In this document: positions 55,576 to 64,000 of the stretch, one piece after another
Position numbering within the stretch: the stretch's first letter is position 1
How the letters are laid out: each line of letters opens with the position of its first letter
Made by a program: the position numbers and the translations under genes
DNA from: Poecilobothrus nobilitatus
Taxonomy: Eukaryota > Arthropoda > Insecta > Diptera > Dolichopodidae
Assembly: GCA_947095535.1 (NCBI GenBank)
Contig: OX352772.1
Span: 213,939,620 to 214,003,619 of the forward strand
Reading direction: 5' to 3'
Length of the DNA stretch: 64,000 nt
The notes under the pieces: model-generated
Databases searched by the model: none
What the model was told of the DNA's origin: nothing
The model's input: only the letters and a program-made list of their open reading frames with translations

Positions 55576-56007
55576 TCAGTGAAGACGTGTCGAGTTATAT
55601 ACCAACAACTTTTGTGAAACTTATTTGTTCTAGAGCACGCGGTTCAGGTAGCTTGCACATCTGGAAAGTTAATGAATCTAGGTGTCTGAAATCTTACAAA
55701 AGTTGTATGGCAATAAATTCTGTAAAATTCAGTTGTGGTGGTGCAATAGATTCTAATAGCACCCCTACAACTTTTCTTTTGAAATGAAAGAAACAAATCT
55801 CTATTGAGACTAGATATCAGAAATTTCGTGCATACTAACAACTTCTGTAAAATTTGGTTGTGCTAGAGCAGCAGGTTCAGGAAGTTGCACATCTGGGAAG
55901 TTAATGAAGCTAGGCACGTTAAATCTTACTAAAGATGATGAAGTTTAAGGATAACAAGTTCTGTAAAATTTGGTTGTGCTGGTGTAACAGGTCCGGTTAG
56001 CTGTCAT
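55576..56007 (+). repeat. Repeat A, copy 2, right part
   Basis: Resumes where LX inserted: GACGTGTCGAGTTATATACC parallels 9518, then GTTCAGGTAGCTTGCACATC, AAATTTGGTTGTGCTAGAGC and AAATTTGGTTGTGCTGGTGT. It is internally repetitive and about one unit longer than copy 1. Open frames here on both strands are chance. Confidence 0.75.
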
Positions 56008-57855
56008 ACAACTTCAAAATATACAGAAATAGATCTCGGTACTTAACGTCGGTACTAAAACATTTAAAATTTTGTAAAAGATGATCAAGTGGATTATGCA
56101 AACAGCATATATTACGTTAATACGGGTATGCCAGAGTTGATACAGTCTACTCTACTGTACTCCTGCTCTTATTTTTCTTGAAATTCTATTTAACTGTAAC
56201 TTAATTTTCGATTTTCAATAAAATTATCACTGTCAAAATTATTCATTATATTTTATTTAATGTAATGTTTTATTATTATTTAACTTCAATAACTTTTACA
56301 CCAATAATAACCAATTAATACATTAATTTTTGAACTTAATTTCCTAATTTTACTAAATTTTCATTATTTTAATTTTTATTACCTTATTTACATTACATTT
56401 ACAATATATTATATGCTTTTTTATTTTCTCCCTAAATAATGTACAACATGTTAGTAGGTAATCCTGCACTTTGGGAGGGGAAAAAATCAACCCATATCAC
56501 ACGACATGCTGACCTACATTTTGATTGATGAGTTTAATGTAGGTTATGCTTGGTTAGTGTGTCATAAACTTGTTTTGATTGTTTTGGTTTAGGTTTTAAG
56601 TTAGGTTGTATATGTGGGTTATTAACTTATAAGTTCCAAATGGTTGTATAGCAGGACGTCAAGTGATAAGCGATTTGAAGTAGGTCGGCCTTAATAAACA
56701 AAATTGTATAACTGAAGTTTAAATACTAGGCGCACATATAAAAGTAGTAAGAAAATTTCTTATATGAATAAAAGACAGAAAAATTGTTTTTATTTTTAAA
56801 TTTACAGAGCATCATTAAAATTGAAAAGAAAAAAATGTTACTTTTAAAGGAAATGAAAATAAAAAACTTGTTCTTTGTAATAGCAAATGTACCTATCTAC
56901 CTTCCTTTAAAAATGTGTAGAATGAAAAAAAAAAAAAATACAACTTAAAATAAATTTTTTAACATTCTAGTTTTAAAAGAATAAAAATTAAAACTTTTTT
57001 TTGTTTTATACGCAAATGTAAATGTAGTAAGAAAAATTTTTTATATAAAAATAAAAAAACAGAAAAATTTTTTTTCTAAATCTACAGCGCATTTTTAAAA
57101 TTGAAAAGAAAAAGTGTAATCCTGTTTTTGCTTTTTTTGTTAGCATAAAGAAAAAAAGTAAAGTAAGATATATATATTTTTTTTTTGCTTTTTTGAGAAG
57201 AAAAGAGAATACTAAAGTCATTAATTAAGTCATGTAAGATATTTTTTTATTTTTAAGTAAGAATGTTCAAAAAATATGAATAAAAAGAAAACAAACATCA
57301 AATCAAAAATATGGAACTGATTAAACTAAAGATATACTCTTTGATATGCATTTATGTTTATTTTATTGTTTTTGTATGGAATAAAAAATAATTCAAACAT
57401 TTTTAATTTTAAACTAAAAAAAAAAAATTAAGACTTATTGTTAAATTAATATACGAGTTACAAATCACTAGTTAGATAAAGTCAATGCAAGGAATTGATA
57501 TAAAAAGAATATAATGTAAAAGTTAAATGATTCTATGATAGTATAGTTCCTGGTTTTACAAAATTACAATATTCCAGTAACAACGAGTTTATGTTAAGAA
57601 TTTATTGTGAATTTATTAAGATTCTGAAAAATGTAATGATCATAAAAGAAATCGAAAGTATAGAACTGTATATACTTAGTATATATATGTATATAATGTC
57701 TTTTACATGTAGAATTTTTTTTTTTATTATTACATTCTTAAAAATTTTAAATTAATATATCTACAAACAAATATTTTTACAATACAAATAAAAATGTACA
57801 AATTTAAATGAATACGATTTTGATGTACTTATCAACATTTGCTTTTTTCTGTTAT
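56008..57855. other. Gene-free AT-rich interval
   Basis: No gene recognised. A block of about 105 bp (AGTAGTAAGAAAATTTCTTA, then CAGAAAAATTG and ATTGAAAAGAAAAA) at 56742-56840 is directly repeated at 57010-57115. The rest is low complexity. Confidence 0.55.
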
Positions 57856-59600
57856 ATCCATTCGGTAAAAAACTACCATCTTCATTAAATTTTGGTTTTT
57901 CCTATTTTGGTTGATATTTTATTATTTCGGGAATCGTAAGTACATCATGGTTTTTATTTCGACGAATATTTTTGAAATGACGTATGTGTCTGCATTATTC
58001 AATGAATTTAAAACTGCTTCCTTTATGCTATTAAAATTAATTTTTAGAAAAGCTTCATAACTAAGAGAGAATCCTTTAACTTTACAAACAATTTTTTCTG
58101 TATTATCTTTTGTACAGTAAATTTTGTAGGCGTAGTTCTTGGGACCACTACTTACAAATTATGTAATATAACTTCCTATACCATAACATTCTAATTTTTC
58201 AGTCATGTCTCCTATAAATTCACCTATTTCTGGTTCATATTCTCCTTCTCGGTTAATATACAACACTGAATCGGTGTCATAATATAAAACTCTACTATCC
58301 AGCTTCTCTAGATAACTGTAAAGTTGAAGACGAGTATGTGTTGTTGTATAAGCAGCGATACTTACGTTGACAGTAGATAAAGAAGTTACTGCTTCTTCTT
58401 TATATTTCCAGCTAACCACTATGTTTTCTTCATTTACTGGAAATATGTGACATACTTCTACGGAGGGGTTTGTTATTAACTCATAAAGTTTAAAAGGTTG
58501 ATTTATAATGGTGGTTTGTTGTTGGTTTTCTCTTTGTCCAAATTTTCTCCAGAATGAGTTTAAAATAATCTTAGCAAAAGATCTTAAACCAGGGTTATTA
58601 ACTACTTTATCGTATTCTAATTTAATTTTCTTCCTTTCCAAAAAAAACTATCAATATATTCTTCCCTTTCTTTTTGAGTTTGACATTTTATTGGCCACTT
58701 CTTGTCAGAAGCTTCTTGGTTAATCTTTATAAATTTATTCATCATTTTAGTGAATAAACTATCAATACCATTGCAATTGTCATATTTTACTGTTTCGTAT
58801 TGCCAAACTTCATAAATATTTAAAAGTTTACACCCTTTTTCAATTGCTTTTTTAATTTCATCAATTACCCAAGTTCTTACTAATGCTCTTTCATCGTCTG
58901 TATGTTCACAGTATTTTCCTTGATATTTTTGTTCACTACAAGTGTTACATAGTGAGAACAACAATTTATTATTTTGTTTGACAGGTAACACGGGATGTAA
59001 TAGATTTGTTGGTGGTAAGATTTTACATTTAATAATACCGTCCATTGTCATTCTGTTTAACTTGGAGCAGGTATCTTCTCCAACATAAATCTTAGGATGG
59101 TTTATGGGAAATTTCCTTCTTTTGCAAACATATGGGTATAAGGAACATACGTCTATGTATTTAATTTTTTCTCCTTGTTTACATTTATAATAAAAGTAAG
59201 TATTTCCCGTTCTTCCGCCATAAAATGCATCACGATGATTTAAAGGAACTAAATTAATTAATGAATGATTTTCTAATATCTCATATTTTCATTGTGTCTT
59301 ATTAGCTCCCGGAATTCTCATTCCCACATCTCAATAACTTTATATTCACATGATTTTTTAAACTCTGATCTCATTAATGTTTTTTCATATCGTAGATTCA
59401 AAGTATCGCCAGAGTTATCATGTAATGGTTTGTTAAACATATTGGATGTCCATGATAATAGCAAATATTTCGCTAGTCTCTTAGCAAAATCCATCGACCC
59501 TAACATTTCCAATTTGTTTTTCTTTTCCATTAAATGAACATTTCATGATTACAGGCGAAAGCTATTGTTGTTGCTTTTAAAAATGGTTCCAATTTTTCGC
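57856..59600 (-). pseudogene. P3 DNA polymerase B, middle and C-terminal half
   Basis: Read from about 59600: KATTIAFACN (equivalent of P2 EATTIASACN), then LSWTSNMFNKPLHDNSGD, EYKVIEMWECEF, ILENHSLINLVPLNHRDAFY, IKYIDVCSLYPYVCKRRKFP (motif A, about 59160), HPVLPVKQNNKLLFSLCNTC, ALVRTWVIDEIKKAIEKGCK, FTKMMNKFIKINQEAS, LRSFAKIILNSFWRKFGQRE (motif B) and RVLYYDTDSVLYINREGEYE (motif C, about 58275). It then reads KNYAYKIYCTKDNTEKIVCK to about 57860. Frames at 59051-58617 and 58641-58159 are intact with a frameshift near 58630. The key YDTDS Asp pair is present, unlike in P2. The exonuclease half is missing. Confidence 0.85.
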
Positions 59601-60087
59601 GCTATTTTGATCCATTATTATCAGATTTAGCTATATCTGCTTTATCTAAAATTCATTCTGCACATTCTAAATGAGTTGCAGCAGCATCTGTACCATAATT
59701 TAATAATGGTTCAATATAAGCTCTATAGTGATAATTTCCATCAGATGGTGTTGTATTTTTGCCATTTAATTGAACATTACATTGTTTTCTTAAAGAATGT
59801 AAAATGTTATTAACTACACTTGGTTGTATTATTGTTTTTCCATCAGCTGTTTTATCGTTATTCCAATGCGTTCCATCCTTCTTTAAGATCTGTACTTTTA
59901 TTCTCAAATATGTAGAAGACAAATCTCTATATGTATCGCCATGACCCAGTGAAACAAATTCAATAGTTGAAGGGTTGTCTAAAGAAGCAATAGGATTGTA
60001 GGAAACTTCTTCAGATCGTAAAATGCTAGACTGAATGGGTTGGATTTTAAAAATATCCAACTCAGATTTCATACACTCAATCATCAT
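59601..60087 (-). pseudogene. P3 major capsid protein, N-terminal third, F54H12.2-like
   Basis: From ATG 60087: IECMKSELDIFKIQPIQSSI, STIEFVSLGHGDTYRDLSST, QILKKDGTHWNND, NILHSLRKQCNVQLNGKN and YIEPLLNYGTDAAATHLECA. It is collinear with P2 (29932-30372) at high similarity. A stop at 59653 is followed by LDKADIAKSDNNGSK, which still parallels P2. The sequence then jumps into PolB near 59600, so two thirds of the capsid is deleted. Confidence 0.85.
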
Positions 60088-60114
60088 TAATTAAAAATAT
60101 CTTTTTGTTTCTTT

Positions 60115-60515
60115 TTGTTATTATCTGCGTCGTTTTGACGTAAAATATTTTAAATTTTTAATGAATGATCTTTTTATAGCTTTTCGTTTTCTTTTAGCAG
60201 AACCATACATTTAATTCAATTCTCGTGCGGCACCATGTCGTGCATTTTTAACGATCTCTTTACTATAATCTTGCATGACTTCTTTTACATTTGCACTAGA
60301 TGCAATATCAGATAAATACCAGAGTTAATAAAACCTTTTTTCAAAATATCAGCGCCTGAAGTAAATAATGGGGTCAAATATCTAAAAAGTCTCCCAAAAA
60401 AGCTTCCCAATCTACGACCTCTTTGAAAAGGTACGGTTGAATGTAATAAAGGGCCGATATCATCAAGTCCTCTACCAGATTGAATAAAATAATACTTATA
60501 GTATACTTTCTCCAT
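60115..60515 (-). pseudogene. P3 small basic core-type protein
   Basis: From ATG 60515: MEKVYYKYYFIQSGRGLDDI, then FQRGRRLGSFFGRLFRYLTP and LFTSGADILKKGFINSG. After a shift near 60305 it continues SDIASSANVKEVMQDYSKEI, and a basic end with SAKRKRKAIKRSFIKN to about 60135. It matches the P2 gene at 30375-30735 and has the same place just before the capsid ATG. The intact N-terminus shows the true start for this gene family. Function by position: internal DNA-associated virion protein (inference). Confidence 0.7.
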
Positions 60516-60561
60516 AATAAATAAAATAAAATAATATATAGTTTTGTAAAATCGCTTTTAT

Positions 60562-61450
60562 TTATACTTTTTTAAAATTTAATACAATTTTTGTTGGAAT
60601 TGAACTATTGAAAAAATTTATTTTGTATCCATATTTATCACATAGAAGTGATGAAATGTTATTAAATGATTTCTCCACATTGCAATATTGAATATTACTG
60701 AATTCTTTTACAGTATCAGTGAAAGAATTTTGTATGTTAACAGATCTTAAACACCTTACATAGTTATCACTTATTTTTTGGGGTTCAATTATGTCTGCGT
60801 ATATAAAAAACATATCTGGTTTAATAATGGGAATCAATTGTACACTATCTATAAAAGTTTTGAAAGCTTCTATTACACGTGATTTATGTTTTTTAAAATC
60901 TGTAATTTTAGAAGATACTTGGTTGAAACATGTTGTCAAAAGTTCTTCGTGGATATTTTTATATCTATTTTAGGCCTAGTAACACGTATTATAGTGTAAC
61001 TTATATTTTTAGGCATCTCCTCACCTTTTGCTGATTGTGTATAATGAACTTCATCGTTTATAAAATTAAAAATTCCCCAAATCAATTGTCTTTCAACTTT
61101 TTTTATTGTAAACCTATTAAGTGGGCGTATATTTTGAATTAGTGGTGGTAGTAGAAAAACTTTCCAGTCGCATAATATTTGTTGTTCTATGTATGGAATA
61201 TATGAGGTTCCAACTTCTGTCATATCTTTCTGCATACCTTTAATAAATATTTGAGTACTTTTTTCCCATTCTTCACCATATACATTTGGAACGAAATAAT
61301 TAACATACATTTCTAAAATACCGACTTTCCACCTTGAATCACACATGTTTTTATTCATTTTATTTGTAAAAGATGATAATGAATTTTCTGGATAATAGTT
61401 CATAGATGAATCACTGAATAAAGTGACATAAAATTCATCATTTACTTGTA
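60562..61450 (-). pseudogene. P3 conserved virion protein (YYPENS type), two frames
   Basis: The start region reads NDEFYVTLFSDSSMNYYPEN then SLSSFTNKMNKN, RWKVGILEMYVNYFVPNVYG, QIFIKGMQKDMTEVG, FTIKKVERQLIWGIFNF and YTIIRVTRPKIDI (61403-60936). A second frame (60939-60562) has PDMFFIYADIIEPQKISDNY, VRCLRSVNIQNSF, NIQYCNVEKSFNNISSLLCD and SSIPTKIVLNFKK. This is the widespread Polinton/adintovirus virion protein that accompanies F54H12.2-like capsids; a minor capsid/penton-type role is likely but not proved here. A frameshift near 60938 joins the parts. No counterpart is visible in P2, where it seems deleted. Confidence 0.7.
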
Positions 61451-61459
61451 TGTTGCCAA

Positions 61460-61892
61460 TAAGCTTGCGGATTTATTCTTACGAATTGGAAAATTAATTT
61501 CTGTTTGAGGATTACCTGCTGCTGACCTTAAAACACGTCTTGATGAATTCAGTCTATCAGTGTATCAGTTTACCAGTTTCAAAAATTTGGTCATTTTGAT
61601 TTCTAATTGATTTTCTTTTTCAAAGACGTGCTCCAACTAAAGCAGCTGACAATGCTTTTTTTAAAACATTTTCCTGAATTTCATCATCAAATACTTCGTC
61701 ATCAGCTTCTTTTTCATATACTTCTTATTCTTCAGGAACAACTTGTATTCCAACAACTTATATTCAGGAAAATGCGATTGAGTTTCCGCATCTATATACA
61801 TTGGTTTTGCACGAGTTTGAATACCTTTTGTTTCCGTAATTTTTATTTCTTCCTCTTTATTTCTAGGAAGTTGTTGTTTTTTGTTTCTTATT
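61460..61892 (-). pseudogene. P3 decayed gene upstream of the YYPENS protein
   Basis: The minus strand reads KGIQTRAKPMYIDAETQSHF-like sequence (about 61830), then after a shift EVYEKEADDEVFDDEIQENV and LKKALSAALVGARL (about 61610), and a basic stretch to a stop. The acidic segment followed by an Ala-rich helix is protein-like. It is probably the C-terminal part of the virion gene whose N-terminal part lies at 63566-63730, split by the minisatellite-bearing insertion. The function is unknown. Confidence 0.4.
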
Positions 61893-63565
61893 ATATCCTA
61901 CACCTAAAGTATAGGGTATATTAACTTTGGTATGGTGTTTGTAACCACCAAAAGGAAACGAGTTAGATATGGATATGTATATATATTCTGAATCAGGATC
62001 ACCTCCTGAGTCGATTTAAGAATGTCCGTCCGTCAGTCCGTACGTTCGCACGATAACTCAAAAACTAATAAAGCTATCTTGATGAAATTTATATAGTAGG
62101 TTACTAACTACGAAAGGAAGGCTAAGTTCGAATCAGGACAAAATCGATCCATGGGTTCGGATTCTGAAAGCTTCCGAATTATTCCGGAGCAAACGAGATT
62201 ATCTCCAAAACCAACAAAGATAAAACCTTTAAATTTTGTACAATGATGTTCCTTCCCGTTCGATTTATGTCTTTGAAATTTAAGAGGATTTCGTCGATGG
62301 GTTTGGATTTTGGAAGCTTCCGAACGATCCCCAGAGCAAACGAGATTATCTCCAAAACCAACAAAGATAGAACCTTTAAGTTTTTTACAATGATGTTCCT
62401 TCTCGTTTGATTTATGTCTCTGAAATTTAAAAGGATATGGTCCATGGGTTTGGATTTTCGAAGCTTCCGAACGAGCCCCAGAGCAAATGAGATTATCTCC
62501 AAAAACAACAAAGATATAACCTCTAAATTCGGCAGAATGGTGTTCTTTCATGTTTTATTTGAGTCTCTGAAATTTGAGAGGATTTGGTTCATGGGTTCTT
62601 ATCTTGGAAGCTTCCGAACGAGCCCTATAGCAAACAAGTATATCTCCACAACTAACAAAGATAGAACCTTTATTTTTAGTACAAGAGTGTGCTGTTATGT
62701 TTCCTTTTCTATAAAATTGGAAACTGACATTTGAAAGAATTTGAAACATGGATTTGTATTTTGGAAGCTTCCGAACGAGCCCCAGAGCAAATGAGATTAT
62801 CTCCAAAAGCAACAAAGATATAACCTCTAAATTCGGCAGAATGGTGTTCTTTCATGTTTGATTTAGGTCTCTGAAATTTGAGAGGATTTGATCCTTGGGT
62901 TCGGATTTTGGAAGCTTACGAACGAGTCTCAGGGCAAATGATATTGTCTCCAAAAGCAACAAAGATATAACCTTTAAATTAGGCAGAATGTTGTTCCTTC
63001 ATATTTGATTTATATTTCTGAAATTTATGAGGATTTGGTCCATGGGTTCAAATCTTGGAAGCTTCAGAGCAAACGAGTATATCTCCACAACCAACAAACA
63101 TAGAACTTTTATTTTTAGTACAAAGGTTCTGTTTCCTTTTCTGTAAAATTGGAAACTGACATTTGAAAGAATTTGAACCATGGGTTCCTATTTTGGAAAC
63201 TTCCGGACGAGCACAAGAGTAACGAGCATATCTCCAAAACCAACAAAAGTAGAACCTTTAAATTTAGTACAATGGTGTTCTGGCGTGTTTTCTTTATGCT
63301 CCTGAGATGGATTCGATGAATTGGAGTGGCAATTCGGGTACCTGACACACACCTCCCAAGGACTAACAGTCTTCGAAATTAATAAAGATAGAAACTTAAA
63401 ATTTTTTACAAAAGTTTCAAGCATATCCCAAGAGGATGCTTTTTTTGCGTTCCTGAAATTCGAGTTAAATAAGACAGAAAAGGGAAGAAGTTCAAGCAGC
63501 TGCCAAAAAAGTTTATGGATTTTTAATTTAATTCGAATTATTCAGGTGTAGGGTATTAGTAAGTC
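61893..63565. mobile_element. Insertion with short inverted ends and internal 147-bp minisatellite
   Basis: The left end TATCCTACACCTAAAGTATA (then GGGTATA) and the right end, read on the other strand, TAATACCCTACACCTGAATA share an inverted CCTACACCT core. After the left end come TTAACTTTGGTATGGTGTTT, GAGTCGATTTAAGAATGTCC, (CGTC)n and ACGATAACTCAAAAACTAAT, a head typical of a repeat group abundant in flies. The interior is the tandem array at 62110-63320. It splits a P3 virion gene. Confidence 0.6.
62110..63320 (-). repeat. Minisatellite, about 8 units of 147 bp, open in one frame
   Basis: The block GAAGCTTCCGAACGAGCCCC recurs at 62166, 62312, 62460, 62607, 62764, 62911, 63059 and 63196 (spacings 146, 148, 147, 157, 147, 148, 137). 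147 is 49 codons, so minus-strand frames stay open across units (units read KEHHCTKFKGFIFVGFGDNL, then VCSG and EASKIQTH). Units at 62607 and 63059 are a variant type carrying GGAAACTGACATTTGAAAGA, giving a higher-order pattern. The protein reading is most likely a by-product of the period. Confidence 0.85.
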
Positions 63566-63795
63566 GGTTGCATCGACTTACTATTACATTTACTTGTTTT
63601 AAATAGATTTTGTCTGTATAAGTAGCATTTTTGAGTGCCATGAGATGTTTATCTAACAATATTTTTTTCATATTTTTATCCAACTCATTAAGTTCAACTT
63701 CCGCATTTTACTTCATTTCTCATAAATCTCAGGTTTTAAAATTAACATTTATATTAATTTTATAAAATTTCCGATTATCTCTTATATTACTGCAC
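63566..63795 (-). pseudogene. P3 virion-associated protein remnant (homologue of P2 30740-31334)
   Basis: The frame at 63711-63566 reads EVELNELDKNMKKILLDKHL then MALKNATYTDKIYL, collinear with P2 NLDSLDQKMQKFYMIKNES and NGTYIVKI. It is cut at 63566 by the inserted element. The stretch 63715-63795 is decayed. It lies directly downstream of the small basic virion gene as in P2, which supports the assignment. Confidence 0.55.
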
Positions 63796-64000
63796 CAAGA
63801 AGTGTAGGTAAAAATCTACCACATTGAATAATGATTTTTGTTTTGCTATTTATAGATTTTTTCCGGCAAATAAGTGATCTTAATTTTTTTTGATACTTTC
63901 GTAATTGGGTTGTTGCTTTTTTACTCAGATTACAATTACCTTTTAAAATATTTAAAGAGATTTCGCAAAATGTTTTTATTACTTCAGGGTCGCAGTGTTT
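63796..64000 (-). pseudogene. P3 small basic protein with hydrophobic C-terminus (partial)
   Basis: The minus frame from the window edge reads KHCDPEVIKTFCEISLNILK, GNCNLSKKATTQLRKYQKKL and RSLICRKKSINSKTKIIIQC, then GRFLPTLLGAVI before a stop at about 63797. It is the same protein as P2 31332-31643 (IIKTIAEIAINILNGNN and GGFLPPLIGTIL), in one frame here. The N-terminus is outside the window. It may be cut short: the stop falls within the hydrophobic tail. Confidence 0.7.

Larger units (their letters stand above)
57856..64000 (-). mobile_element. Polinton P3 relic (same lineage as P2), incomplete
   Basis: Minus-strand genes from right to left: small basic virion protein (edge), unknown virion protein, a YYPENS-type virion protein, core protein, capsid N-terminus, and PolB C-terminal half. 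Terminal repeats were not found; the right side is outside the window and the left side ends in AT-rich DNA. The protein pieces are homologous to P2 but clearly diverged, so this is a separate copy. An element with a minisatellite (61893-63565) is inserted in it. Confidence 0.75.

Noticed and set aside
62179..62815. Second set of open frames across the minisatellite (Leu/Ile-rich reading)
   Set aside because: An alternative phase of the same 147-bp repeats; both phases stay open because the period is divisible by three.
62110..63320. Regularly spaced repeats taken as a possible CRISPR array
   Set aside because: Units of 147 bp are repetitive over their whole length without unique spacers, and the setting is eukaryotic.
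1..64000. Search for host protein genes, tRNA, rRNA and bacterial (endosymbiont) sequence
   Set aside because: Nothing convincing was seen; all recognisable proteins belong to mobile elements. Short isolated exons in the AT-rich intervals cannot be excluded by eye.

Overview
The window looks like repeat-dominated DNA from an insect nuclear genome. It is strongly AT-rich. Nearly every recognisable gene belongs to an insect-type mobile element: an errantivirus, a mariner, LINEs, Polintons/Mavericks and a Penelope-like scrap. I found no host gene, tRNA, rRNA or CRISPR array. The dispersed repeats resemble ones common in flies (Diptera), but the species cannot be settled from this sequence. Most genes are broken by stops, frameshifts or deletions, so almost all coding calls are pseudogenes or remnants.

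Layout. 1-4202: the 5' portion (minus strand) of an errantivirus-like Ty3/gypsy element with gag, a collapsed pol and the start of env; a candidate primer-binding site lies at 3922. 4203-6751: non-coding, with one short dispersed repeat. 6754-8076: a nearly complete mariner with TIRs, a TA duplication and one frameshift. 8270-10335: dispersed repeats, including the intact copy of repeat A. 11480-43159: a large Polinton (called P1) with matching long terminal inverted repeats and an exact 6-bp target-site duplication. Inside P1 lie a MITE nested in a MITE (12383-13702), an I-like LINE with RNase H (13990-18510), a second Polinton (P2, 24.3-34.0 kb), LINE fragments and two copies of repeat B.

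P1's own genes are split around this cargo. On the left arm (minus) are a double-jelly-roll-like capsid protein, a second conserved virion-type protein, a DUF8207-like protein and a packaging ATPase. On the right arm (plus) are a glycine-rich core protein, an adenain-like protease and a protein-primed DNA polymerase B. P2 belongs to another Polinton lineage. It has PolB, a chromodomain integrase, an ATPase, an F54H12.2-type major capsid, a core protein and two small virion proteins. Each set corresponds to DNA replication, packaging and capsid assembly of a virus-like transposon.

43.2-56.0 kb is a stack of insertions: a Jockey-like LINE (LZ), then repeat A copy 2, which is interrupted by repeat B (47.45-48.48 kb) and by LINE LX (minus), itself interrupted by a PHD-finger LINE, LY (plus). 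56.0-57.85 kb has no gene. 57.85-64.0 kb is a third Polinton relic (P3, same lineage as P2). In P3 the PolB fragment is on the same strand as the capsid genes, and one virion gene is split by an element carrying a 147-bp minisatellite. P3 runs off the right edge.
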